Assembly: GCA_903928895.1 (NCBI GenBank)
Contig: CAIYSR010000059.1
Location: 1-43,311, forward strand
Direction of reading: 5' to 3'
Source: an uncultured Rhodospirillales bacterium
GTDB taxonomy: Bacteria; Pseudomonadota; Alphaproteobacteria; Acetobacterales; Acetobacteraceae
DNA: 43,311 nt
Below the pieces are notes generated by a model. That model did no database searches. It was not told where the DNA came from and was given only the letters and a program-made list of their open reading frames with translations. The number at the start of each line of letters is the position of its first letter. Position 1 is the stretch's first letter. Of the stretch, positions 8,944-16,402 are shown piece after piece. Position numbers and translations under genes: made by a program.

Positions 8944-9408
8944 ATGAGCGACGTCAAGCTTGCGCCCAACCTGCCGCAATGGATGCTGGATCATGTCGCC
9001 CGGTATCTGTCGAGCGGCGGCACCGACGGGCACATGTACACGATCAAGAACCCCAACGTGCCCGAGATGTCCGTCCCGTCGCTGCTGCTGACCACGACGG
9101 GGCGCAAGTCGGGCGAGAAATATCTGTTCCCGCTGTTCTACGGGCAGACCGGGAGCAGCTACTTCATCATCGCCTCCAAGGGCGGGGCGCCGGAGCATCC
9201 GGGCTGGTATCGCAACATCCTCGCCAACCCCGAGGTCGAACTTCAGGTCGGCACCGCCAAGCTGCACGCCCGTGCCCGCACCGCCGAGGGCGCCGAGCGT
9301 GCCGCGCTGTGGGAAAAGGCAGTGGTGATCTGGCCGCCGTTCGCGGACTACCAGCGCAAGGCCACCGGCCGCGAGATCCCGGTGGTGGTGCTCGATCCGA
9401 TGGGCTGA
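8944..9408 (+). CDS. Nitroreductase/deazaflavin-dependent (Ddn/DUF385-like) small oxidoreductase
   Basis: The 154-residue product shows the split beta-barrel pattern of the Ddn family: LLLTTTGRKSGEKYLFPLFY near residues 51-70, then FIIASKGGAPEHPGWYRNIL and a VELQVG strand. In actinobacteria this family uses coenzyme F420; here the cofactor is unknown and FMN or another deazaflavin is possible. The start ATG follows AAGGACACCCGCC. The TGA stop (9406-9408) is also the first three bases of a 221-bp palindromic element. It could act on a quinone or enone intermediate, but nothing nearby proves that. Confidence 0.75.
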   Translation: MSDVKLAPNLPQWMLDHVARYLSSGGTDGHMYTIKNPNVPEMSVPSLLLTTTGRKSGEKYLFPLFYGQTGSSYFIIASKGGAPEHPGWYRNILANPEVELQVGTAKLHARARTAEGAERAALWEKAVVIWPPFADYQRKATGREIPVVVLDPMG

Positions 9409-9626
9409 TACCGAGCCTGCTCGCGAGTGGGCTTCACGGATCGCAGAGAAGGAGCAGAGGAAGGAAGCGTTTCTTTTTTTGAAAAAAAAGAAACAAAAAA
9501 ACTTCATCCCGGGCTTCGCCGTGAATGAAACGACCGACTCCAAGGGATGAAAGTTTTTTGCTTCTTTTTTTCAAAAAAGAAGCGCTTCGATCCTGGAAGC
9601 GTCGGTCTTTTTCCGGGTCGGTACGA
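9406..9626. repeat. MITE-like element with terminal inverted repeats and paired U units (B)
   Basis: The element begins TGATACCGAGCC and ends GGGTCGGTACGA, which are 12-bp imperfect terminal inverted repeats. Inside are a reversed U unit (9464-9510) and a forward U unit (9544-9588), joined by a spacer with the conserved GACTCCAAGG. The inner arms, ACTTCATCCC and GGGATGAAAG flanked by an A-tract and a T-tract, have the layout of a bidirectional intrinsic terminator. The element aligns along its whole length with 18333-18560, including the purine-rich GAGAAGGAGCAG segment outside the hairpins. No transposase is encoded. Confidence 0.8.
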
Positions 9627-9681
9627 GCCGCTTGTCTCGCCCTCGCCGCGGCCGCATTCTGCGGCGAGGGAGAGCGCGCCG

Positions 9682-11634
9682 ATGAGCGAAACCGATATCG
9701 CCTGGACCCCCTCGGCGGAGGTGGTGGCGGCGGCGAACTGGACCGATTTCGTCCGCTATTGCGGCCTGCCCGATTATGCGGCGCTGGCGGCGAAATCCTC
9801 GGCCGAGCCGGAATGGTACTGGCGCGCGCTGGCGGGCTGGCTGGGCTTTCGCTTCCGCGCCACGCCGAACCGGATGATGGACCTCACCGACGGCATCGCC
9901 TATCCACGCTGGTGCACCGGCGGGACCGCCAATCTCTATGACAGCACGGTCGGCGCCACGGTGGAGCAGGCGCCGGAGCGGGCGGCGGTGATCTGGGAGG
10001 GCGAGGACGGCAGACGGCGGAGCCTGAGCTACGCGGACCTCGACCGTGACGCGGCGGCCTGCGCCGCCGGGCTCGACCGGCTCGGGCTGCGGCCGGGCGA
10101 TGTGGTGGCGTTCTATCTGCCGATGCTGCCGGAAACGGTGGTGGCATTCATGGCCTGCCTGCGGCTCGGCCTCATCACGCTGCCGCTGTTCTCGGGCTTC
10201 GGCGCCGAGGCGGTGGCGCAACGGCTGGAGCTGAGCGGCGCGCGCGCGGTGATCACGGCGGACGCCACGCGGCGGCGCGGGCAGACGGTGCCGATGAAGC
10301 AGGTGATCGACGCGGCGCTGCGCGGCAACGAAGAGGTGCAGCATGTCATCGTGCTGCGCGACCGAGGCGCCGAGGTGGCGATGGCGGCGCCGCGCGATAT
10401 CTGGTGGCACGACCTTGCCGCGGGACCGGTTGCGCCGCCCCGTGAGCTGGACGCCGAGCGGCCGGCGCTGCTGATGTACACTTCCGGCACCACCGGGCGG
10501 CCGAAGGGCGCGCTGCACACGCATTGCGGCCTCGGCCTCAAGCTCGGCCAGGATGTGCGCCTGACCCTCGACCTCAAGCCCGGCGAGCGTTTGTTGTGGC
10601 CGACCGATTTCGGCTGGTTCGGCGGCACCGTGACCATCCTCGGCTGCCTGCTCGCCGGCGCCACGCTGGTGATCGCCGAGGGGGCACCGACGTTTCCGGA
10701 CGCGGGCCGGATGTGGCGGATGATCGAGGACTACCGCGTCACCCATTTCGGCACGGCGCCGACGCTGGCGCGCATGCTGCGGCGCGAGGCCGATGGCCTG
10801 CGCGGCGGCTATGATCTCGCCTCGGTGCGCGCGGTGCCGTCAAGTGGCGAGGCCTGGGACCGGGAGAGCTGGAACTGGGTGATGCACCAGGTGTTCGGCG
10901 GACGGGCACCGATCCTGAATTTCTCGGGCGGCACCGAGATGTGCGCGATTGTCGCCTCCAACATCCTGTTCGCGCAGAAGCCGGGCAGTTTCAACGGGCC
11001 GGTGCCGGGCACCGGCGGCGATATCGTGGCGCTTGACGGCACTTCGGTCGCGGTCGGCGAAATCGGCGAGCTGGTGATGCGCGAGGCCTGCATCGGCACC
11101 ACGCGGGGGCTGTGGCGCGACGCGCAGCGTTACCTGGAGAGCTACTGGAGCCTGATTCCGGGCATGTGGGTGCAGGGCGATCTCGCCTCGCGCGATGCCG
11201 ACGGGTTCTGGTTCCTGCATGGCCGTTCCGACGACACCATGAAGATCGCGGGCAAGCGCATCGGGCCGACCGAGTTCGAGGATGTGCTGCTGGCGACCGG
11301 CACGGTGAGTGAGGCGGCGGTGGTGGGCATCCCCGATGCCGTCACCGGCTCGGCCGTCGTGGTCGTGGCGGTGCCCGCCCCTGGCCAGCCCGGCGACGCG
11401 GCGCAGGGGCGGATGCTGGCCGATGCGCTGGCCCAGGCGCTCGGCCGCGCGTTCCGGCCCAAGCGTGTGATCTTCGTTGCCGATCTGCCGAAGACGCGCT
11501 CGATGAAGGTGATGCGCCGGGTGGTGCGCACGACGCTGGCGGGCCAGCCCGGCGGCGATCTGTCGAGCCTGGTCAATCCCGAATCAGTACAGGAACTCGC
11601 CCGCAACGCGGCGGCACAGGACGTGACATCATGA
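9682..11634 (+). CDS. AMP-forming acyl-CoA synthetase (acetyl-CoA synthetase-like), paralogue 1
   Basis: The 650-residue enzyme has an N-terminal ACAS-type domain and the ATP-binding loop YTSGTTGRPKG near residue 265. It also has the GWFGG block and the hinge/C-terminal domain with GRSDDTMKIAGKRIGP and KTRSMKVMRR, in which Lys609 is the expected catalytic and acetylatable lysine. It activates a carboxylic acid to its CoA thioester via an acyl-adenylate. ATG 9682 follows GAGGGAGAG at 8 bases. An in-frame ATG at 9547 lies inside repeat B and is not a credible start. The stop overlaps the enoyl-CoA hydratase start (ATGA). A paralogue lies at 16403; the substrate is unknown. Confidence 0.87.
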   Translation: MSETDIAWTPSAEVVAAANWTDFVRYCGLPDYAALAAKSSAEPEWYWRALAGWLGFRFRATPNRMMDLTDGIAYPRWCTGGTANLYDSTVGATVEQAPERAAVIWEGEDGRRRSLSYADLDRDAAACAAGLDRLGLRPGDVVAFYLPMLPETVVAFMACLRLGLITLPLFSGFGAEAVAQRLELSGARAVITADATRRRGQTVPMKQVIDAALRGNEEVQHVIVLRDRGAEVAMAAPRDIWWHDLAAGPVAPPRELDAERPALLMYTSGTTGRPKGALHTHCGLGLKLGQDVRLTLDLKPGERLLWPTDFGWFGGTVTILGCLLAGATLVIAEGAPTFPDAGRMWRMIEDYRVTHFGTAPTLARMLRREADGLRGGYDLASVRAVPSSGEAWDRESWNWVMHQVFGGRAPILNFSGGTEMCAIVASNILFAQKPGSFNGPVPGTGGDIVALDGTSVAVGEIGELVMREACIGTTRGLWRDAQRYLESYWSLIPGMWVQGDLASRDADGFWFLHGRSDDTMKIAGKRIGPTEFEDVLLATGTVSEAAVVGIPDAVTGSAVVVVAVPAPGQPGDAAQGRMLADALAQALGRAFRPKRVIFVADLPKTRSMKVMRRVVRTTLAGQPGGDLSSLVNPESVQELARNAAAQDVTS

Positions 11635-12437
11635 GCAGCCCCTACGACACCTATCAGCGCCTGCGCTTCAACCGGCCGCACCCGCATGTGCTGCGGGTGA
11701 CGATGGACAACGGCAAAATGAACACCGCGGATGCGGTGATGCATGCCGAGCTGGTGCGGGTGTGGCGCGACATCGATGCCGATGACAGCGTCAACTGCGC
11801 GATCATCACCGGCGCCGGCACGACCTTCTCCGCCGGCGGGGATTTCGCCATGGTGCAGGAGATCACCGAGAGTTTCGAGGCCCGCACCCGGGTGTGGCGG
11901 GAAGCGCGGGACATGGTCTACAACATCATCAACTGCCGCAAGCCGGTGGTCAGCGCGATGCGCGGCGTGGCGGTGGGCGCGGGGCTGGTGTGCGGCATCC
12001 TGGCCGATGTTTCGATCGCCACGCCGGAGTGCCGCATCACCGATGGCCATACCAGGCTCGGGGTGGCGGCGGGGGATCATGCGGCGATCATCTGGCCGCT
12101 GCTGTGCGGCATGGCCAAGGCGAAATACTACCTGCTGACCTGCGATGTGCTCGACGGCGCCGAAGCCGAGCGGATCGGGCTGCTGTCGATGACGGCGCCG
12201 GATGCGGAGCTCGATGGCAAGGCGGTGGCGGTGGCGACGAAGCTGGCCGAAGGGGCGCAGAGCGCGATCCGCTGGACCAAGTATTCGCTCAACAACTGGC
12301 TGCGCCAGGCCGGGCCGAGCTTCGATGCGTCGCTGGCGATGGAGTTCATGGGCTTCACCGGACCGGAGGTGAAGGAAGGCCTGGAGTCGCACCGCGAGAA
12401 GCGCAGGCCTTCGTTTCCGCCTACGACGGAAGTATAG
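11631..12437 (+). CDS. Enoyl-CoA hydratase/isomerase family protein
   Basis: The 268-residue crotonase-fold protein has the oxyanion-hole segment GAGTTFSAGGDFAM near residues 62-75 and the second block AVGAGLVCGILADVSIATPECRI near residues 113-135. Its start overlaps the synthetase stop by 4 bases, so the CoA ester made by that enzyme is the likely substrate pool. In place of the usual Pro-Glu-rich catalytic loop it has LGVAAGDHAAIIWPLL. The acid/base pair of classical hydratases is therefore not obvious, and it may be an isomerase or hydrolase variant. The stop lies 10 bases before repeat C. Confidence 0.82.
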   Translation: MSSPYDTYQRLRFNRPHPHVLRVTMDNGKMNTADAVMHAELVRVWRDIDADDSVNCAIITGAGTTFSAGGDFAMVQEITESFEARTRVWREARDMVYNIINCRKPVVSAMRGVAVGAGLVCGILADVSIATPECRITDGHTRLGVAAGDHAAIIWPLLCGMAKAKYYLLTCDVLDGAEAERIGLLSMTAPDAELDGKAVAVATKLAEGAQSAIRWTKYSLNNWLRQAGPSFDASLAMEFMGFTGPEVKEGLESHREKRRPSFPPTTEV

Positions 12438-12447
12438 TTTCAGTTAA

Positions 12448-12576
12448 GGGAAGCGTTTCTTTTTTTTGAAAAAAAAGAAACAAAAAAAATTTATCCGTGG
12501 CTTCCCTGTAGATGAGACCACAGACTCCAACGGGTAGAAGTTTTTTGCTTCTTTTTTTCAAAAAAGAAGCACTTCC
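12448..12576. repeat. Inverted pair of U units between convergent genes (C)
   Basis: A reversed U unit starts at 12448 (GGAAGCGTTTC, T-run, A-run, AAAC, A-tract) and a forward unit ends at 12576. The spacer carries the conserved CAGACTCCAACGGG. The outer terminal repeats present in B and D are missing, so this is a core-only copy. It fills the gap between the stop codons of two converging genes and ends one base before the SDR stop codon. The inner stem with A- and T-tracts would suit a bidirectional terminator. Confidence 0.75.
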
Positions 12577-12577
12577 T

Positions 12578-13360
12578 TCAGAACGCTTTGCGCCGGTTGG
12601 CCATGCCGCCATCGACGGTGACGATGGTGCCGCTGGTGTAGCCGGACAGGTCGCTGGCGAGGAAGGTGGCGAGGGCGGCGATTTCGTCGACATCGCCGGC
12701 GCGGCCGAACGGCATACCGGCGAATGCTTCACGCCAGCGTTCGCCGTCGCCATGGGCGGCCACGGCGCGGCCGCGCATCAGGGTTTCCAGGCGTTCGGTC
12801 TGGATCGGGCCAGGATTGATGCCGACCACGCGCAGCCCGTCGGCGGGGGCGGCGCCGCCGAGGGCGCGGGTGAAGGCCATCAGGGCGGCGTTGCCGGTGC
12901 TGCCGGCGATGTAGGCGGCGTCGAGGCTTTCGCCGGCGGCGCCGATGATGTTGACGATCACGCCGCGGCGGCGGGCGCGCATCAGGGCGTAGAAGCGGCG
13001 GGCCATGTTGGTGTAGCCGAACACCTTGAGGTCCCACGCCGCGCGCCAACGGGCTTCGTCGATATCGTCGAGGGTGCCGCCGGGAATGGCGCCGGCGTTG
13101 TTGACGAGGATGTCGATGTCGGGGAAGTCGCGGGCGAGGGCATCGACGTTGGCGCTGTCGGCGAGGTCGGCGGCGCGGGTGACGACGCCGACATTGTGGG
13201 CGGCGCGCAGCGTGGCGGCGGCGGATTCCAGTTCGGTCGCGGTGCGCGCGACGAGAATGACATCGCAGCCCTCGCTCGCCAGGCGCTTCGCGCAGGCGAG
13301 GCCGATGCCCTTGGAGGCACCGGTGACGAGGGCGCGGCGGCCGGCGAGACCGAGATCCAT
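12578..13360 (-). CDS. Short-chain dehydrogenase/reductase family protein with atypical active site
   Basis: The 260-residue Rossmann protein has the cofactor motif TGASKGIG (13-20), NNAG (87-90), and the C-terminal TSGTIVTVDGG typical of classical SDRs. The catalytic region reads VNIIGAAGESLDAAYIAGSTGNAALMAF. The normal YxxxK pair is not present: Asn157 occupies the usual lysine place, and the usual serine is Gly/Ala. It probably binds NAD(P)H but may not catalyse a standard reaction. The ATG overlaps the TGA of the upstream binding-protein gene (TGATG), so these two are coupled. Confidence 0.82.
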   Translation of the reverse strand: MDLGLAGRRALVTGASKGIGLACAKRLASEGCDVILVARTATELESAAATLRAAHNVGVVTRAADLADSANVDALARDFPDIDILVNNAGAIPGGTLDDIDEARWRAAWDLKVFGYTNMARRFYALMRARRRGVIVNIIGAAGESLDAAYIAGSTGNAALMAFTRALGGAAPADGLRVVGINPGPIQTERLETLMRGRAVAAHGDGERWREAFAGMPFGRAGDVDEIAALATFLASDLSGYTSGTIVTVDGGMANRRKAF

Positions 13361-14592
13361 CAGAACCGCACCGTGCACTTGCTCTGCTCGATGGCGCGGA
13401 ACGCCTCCTTGGCGGGCACCGCGCCGACGACCTCGTAGTAGTCCCACGGGTAGCGCTGCTCGGACGGGGCCTTGATGCGCGCGGTCAGCATGTCGTGGAT
13501 CAGCCGGCCGTTGGGCAGCAGGCGGGCGTTGCGGGCGAAGAAATCCTCGAACGGGTTGTCCCGGATATGGGCGCGTACGGCTTCGGCCTTGGTGCTTCCG
13601 GTGGCTTTGACGGCCTTGAGATACTGGGTCATCGCCGAATAGACGCCGGCCTGGAACATGGTCGGCTGCTTCTGGCGAGTGGGGAAGAAGCGCTTGGCGA
13701 AGGCGCGGGTCTGCTCGTCGCGGTCCCAGTAGAAGGCGGTGACGAAGTTGAGGTTCTGCAGGGCTTCGAGGCCGATGGCATGCACGTCGGTGATGACGGT
13801 GAACATGGTGCCGATCTGCTGGCCGCGCTGGACGATGCCGAATTCGCGGACCTGTTTGAGCGCGTTGATGAGGTCGGTGCCGCCGGCGGTGAACAGGATG
13901 AACTTGGCACCGGAAGCCTGGGCCTGGAGCAGATAGGAGGAGTAGTCGGTGGCGCCGAGCGGATGGGCGACCGAGCCCAGCACCTTGCCGCCGGCCGCCG
14001 TCACCATCTCCTGCGCCAGGGTGGCCATGGTTTTGCCGGCGACATAGTCCTGGTGGATGATGAACCAGGTGTCGAGGCCGCGGCGGAGTTGCAGCAGGGC
14101 GCTGGAGCGGGCGACGGAATAGATGTCCCAGGTCCAGGAGATACCGTAGCCGTTGCAGTCCTCCTCGTTCAGCCGGTCGACGATGGCGGTGCTGAAGATG
14201 CAGAGCTTGCGCGACTTGCCGGCCACGGTGTTGACGGCGAGCGCGACGGAGGAGGTCGGGCAGTCGAAGATCGCGTCCACGCCCTGGTTGTCGTACCAGT
14301 CGGCGGCGAGGCTGGCGCCGACATCGGGCTTGTTGAGATGGTCGGCGGAGACCAGTTGCACGCGCTCGGCCATGCCCGCATCGGCGATCGCCATGCGCGC
14401 AGCCTCGACCGAGCCCTGGCCGGCGTAGTCGGCGTAGACCGAGCTCATGTCGGTCAGCACGCCGAGCTTGATCGGCGCGGACTGGGCCGAGACGATGGAC
14501 GGGGCGGCGAGGCCGGCGAGCGAGGTGGCGAGCACGGTGCGGCGGGCGAGGCCGGCGCGATGCGCAAGACTGGGGCCGGGGGCGCTGGTCAT
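13360..14592 (-). CDS. LivK-type ABC transporter substrate-binding protein, orphan
   Basis: The 410-residue protein belongs to the branched-chain-amino-acid/aromatic-acid binding family (periplasmic binding fold I). An RR-containing signal sequence spans residues 1-36, ending SIVSAQ. KLGVLTDMSSVYADYAGQGSVEAARMAI follows, with later the GATDYSSYLLQAQASGAKFILFT domain-2 strand. Family members often bind amino acids, benzoates or short carboxylates. ATG 14592 lies 7 bases after AGGAGG. No membrane or ATPase partner is adjacent; its only partner is the overlapping SDR gene. Divergence from the SDR/HIBADH/synthetase operon suggests the bound ligand feeds that pathway (inference). Confidence 0.85.
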   Translation of the reverse strand: MTSAPGPSLAHRAGLARRTVLATSLAGLAAPSIVSAQSAPIKLGVLTDMSSVYADYAGQGSVEAARMAIADAGMAERVQLVSADHLNKPDVGASLAADWYDNQGVDAIFDCPTSSVALAVNTVAGKSRKLCIFSTAIVDRLNEEDCNGYGISWTWDIYSVARSSALLQLRRGLDTWFIIHQDYVAGKTMATLAQEMVTAAGGKVLGSVAHPLGATDYSSYLLQAQASGAKFILFTAGGTDLINALKQVREFGIVQRGQQIGTMFTVITDVHAIGLEALQNLNFVTAFYWDRDEQTRAFAKRFFPTRQKQPTMFQAGVYSAMTQYLKAVKATGSTKAEAVRAHIRDNPFEDFFARNARLLPNGRLIHDMLTARIKAPSEQRYPWDYYEVVGAVPAKEAFRAIEQSKCTVRF

Positions 14593-14737
14593 GGAAGGTC
14601 CTCCTGGTTGCACGCCGTGATGCGCGCGCTTGACGCGATCCTACGGGGAGGGGGCGGGCGCCAGCAATCCCCGCGGCTGCTTGCCTCGCCCGGGCGGTGC
14701 CCCGATAGTCCGGGTCAACGACGGAGGAACAAGATCC

Positions 14738-15493
14738 ATGGCACGGCTCGACGGCAAGGTCGCACTCATCACCGGCGCGGGGACCGGCATCGGGCGCTGC
14801 ACGGCGGAATTGTTTGCGCGCGAGGGCGCCCAGGTGGTGATCGCGGAGATCGACACGCCGAGCGGCGAGGAGACCGCGCATCGCATCTCCGCCGCCGGGG
14901 GCGAGGCGATTTTCATCCAGACCGATGTCGGCGAGCCCGACAGCATCGCGGCCGCGATCGCGCAGACGGTGCGGCACTACGGGCGGCTCAATGTGCTGCA
15001 CAACAATGCCGGCGGTTCGACCAGCGTGGATTCGAATGTGATCGACGCGCCGCTCGAGGAATTCTGGCGTGCCATCCGGCTCGATCTGTTCGGCACTTTT
15101 CTTGGTTGCCGCTTCGGCATTCCGGAGCTGATCAAGGCCGGCGGCGGCTCGGTGATCAACATGGCCTCGGTGGTGGCGCTGATGGGCTTCCCCGGGCGCG
15201 ATTGTTATACCGCAGCCAAGGGCGGGGTGGTGGCACTGACCCGCTCGCTGGCGGTGGAATTCGCGCCGAAGAAGGTGCGGGTCAACGCGATCGCGCCGAC
15301 CATCACGCTGACGGAGCGGGTACGCGGCATCCTCGACGGCAACCCGGCGATGCGGGCGCTGGCGGAGACGCATCTGCTCGGGCTCGGCGAGCCGATGGAT
15401 ATGGCGCATGTCGCGCTGTATCTCGCCTCCGATGAATCGCGGATCACGACCGGCATCATCCTGCCCGTCGACAGCGGCCTGGTGACGGCATGA
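14738..15493 (+). CDS. Short-chain dehydrogenase/reductase (classical)
   Basis: This is a 251-residue classical SDR with TGAGTGIG (12-19), NNAG, and a complete catalytic set. The Ser of MASVVAL is followed by YTAAK, giving Tyr and Lys of YxxxK. The C-terminus has TTGIILPVDSG. It should oxidise or reduce a hydroxyl/keto group with NAD(P). The ATG at 14738 follows ACGGAGG at 10 bases. It overlaps the next gene by 4 bases (ATGA) and forms an operon with the 3-hydroxyacid dehydrogenase-like and acyl-CoA synthetase genes. Confidence 0.87.
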   Translation: MARLDGKVALITGAGTGIGRCTAELFAREGAQVVIAEIDTPSGEETAHRISAAGGEAIFIQTDVGEPDSIAAAIAQTVRHYGRLNVLHNNAGGSTSVDSNVIDAPLEEFWRAIRLDLFGTFLGCRFGIPELIKAGGGSVINMASVVALMGFPGRDCYTAAKGGVVALTRSLAVEFAPKKVRVNAIAPTITLTERVRGILDGNPAMRALAETHLLGLGEPMDMAHVALYLASDESRITTGIILPVDSGLVTA

Positions 15494-16401
15494 GCGCGCC
15501 CGGCATCACCCGGATCGGCTTTCTCGGTCTCGGCCAGATGGGCGCGCCGATGGCCGAGCGGCTGTTCGCGGCGGATACCGAACTGCATGTGTTCGATCCG
15601 CGGCCCGAGGCAATGGCGCCCTTCGTCGCGCGCGGCGCCATCGCCTGCGGCTCGCCGGCCGAGGTGGCGGATGCGGCGAGCATCGTGCTGGCCTGCCTGC
15701 CCAGCGCCGCGATCAGCGCCGAAGCCGCGCTCGGGCCGCGCGGGGTGATCCATGGCAGCGCGATCCGCATCCATGCCGAGATGTCCACCATCGGCCGCTC
15801 CGGCGCCGAACGCATCGCCGCGGGGCTGGCGGTGCGCGGGATCGCGATGGTCGATACCCCGATCAGCGGCGGGCCGCCGGGGGCGCGTGCGGGCACGCTG
15901 GCGCTGATGATGGCTGGCGCGCCCGAGGCGGTGGCGGCGCTGCGGCCGTTCCTGGAGCGGCTGGGCCGCAACCTCTTTGTCCTGGGCGAGACGCCGGGAC
16001 AGGGGCAGGTGATGAAGCTGGTCAACAACGTGCTGGTCGCAGCCAACATAGCCACCACCTTCGAGGCGATGGCGATGGGGGCCAAGGCCGGGCTCGATGC
16101 CGATGCGATGACCGTCGTGGTCAATGCCGGGACGGGGCGCAGCTTTGTCACCTCGGACATGATGCCGCGCGTGCTTGATCGCAGCTTCGGCTTCGGCGCC
16201 ACCATCGCGGTGATGGACAAGGACATGACGCTCGGGCTGGAGGAGGCGCGCGCCCTGGGGGTACCGATGTGGACGATCGAGCAGGCCGCCCGGGTGTGGC
16301 GCTTCGCCGCCAGCCATGGTGCGGCGGGGGAGGACATCTCGGAGCTGGCGAAGCTGCTGGAGGGCTGGGCCGGCACCGAAATCCGCGGCCGGGCGGGCTG
16401 A
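15490..16401 (+). CDS. NAD(P)-dependent beta-hydroxyacid dehydrogenase (3-hydroxyisobutyrate dehydrogenase family)
   Basis: The 303-residue protein starts with the N-terminal Rossmann motif GFLGLGQMGAPMAERL (residues 8-23). It contains the substrate-binding block DTPISGGPPGARAGTL near residue 120 and the catalytic helix GQVMKLVNN near residues 172-180, with Lys as expected catalytic base. The family oxidises 3-hydroxyisobutyrate, tartronate semialdehyde and similar beta-hydroxy acids. The start overlaps the SDR stop and the stop is 1 base before the synthetase ATG, so all three genes are in one operon. Confidence 0.85.
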   Translation: MSAPGITRIGFLGLGQMGAPMAERLFAADTELHVFDPRPEAMAPFVARGAIACGSPAEVADAASIVLACLPSAAISAEAALGPRGVIHGSAIRIHAEMSTIGRSGAERIAAGLAVRGIAMVDTPISGGPPGARAGTLALMMAGAPEAVAALRPFLERLGRNLFVLGETPGQGQVMKLVNNVLVAANIATTFEAMAMGAKAGLDADAMTVVVNAGTGRSFVTSDMMPRVLDRSFGFGATIAVMDKDMTLGLEEARALGVPMWTIEQAARVWRFAASHGAAGEDISELAKLLEGWAGTEIRGRAG

Positions 16402-16402
16402 T

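Noticed and set aside
9547-9600. Conserved small peptide MKVFCFFFSKKKR encoded by U units as a possible toxin or leader peptide
   Set aside because: The ATG is missing in units A, C and G and the sequence follows from hairpin symmetry; both strands give similar peptides.
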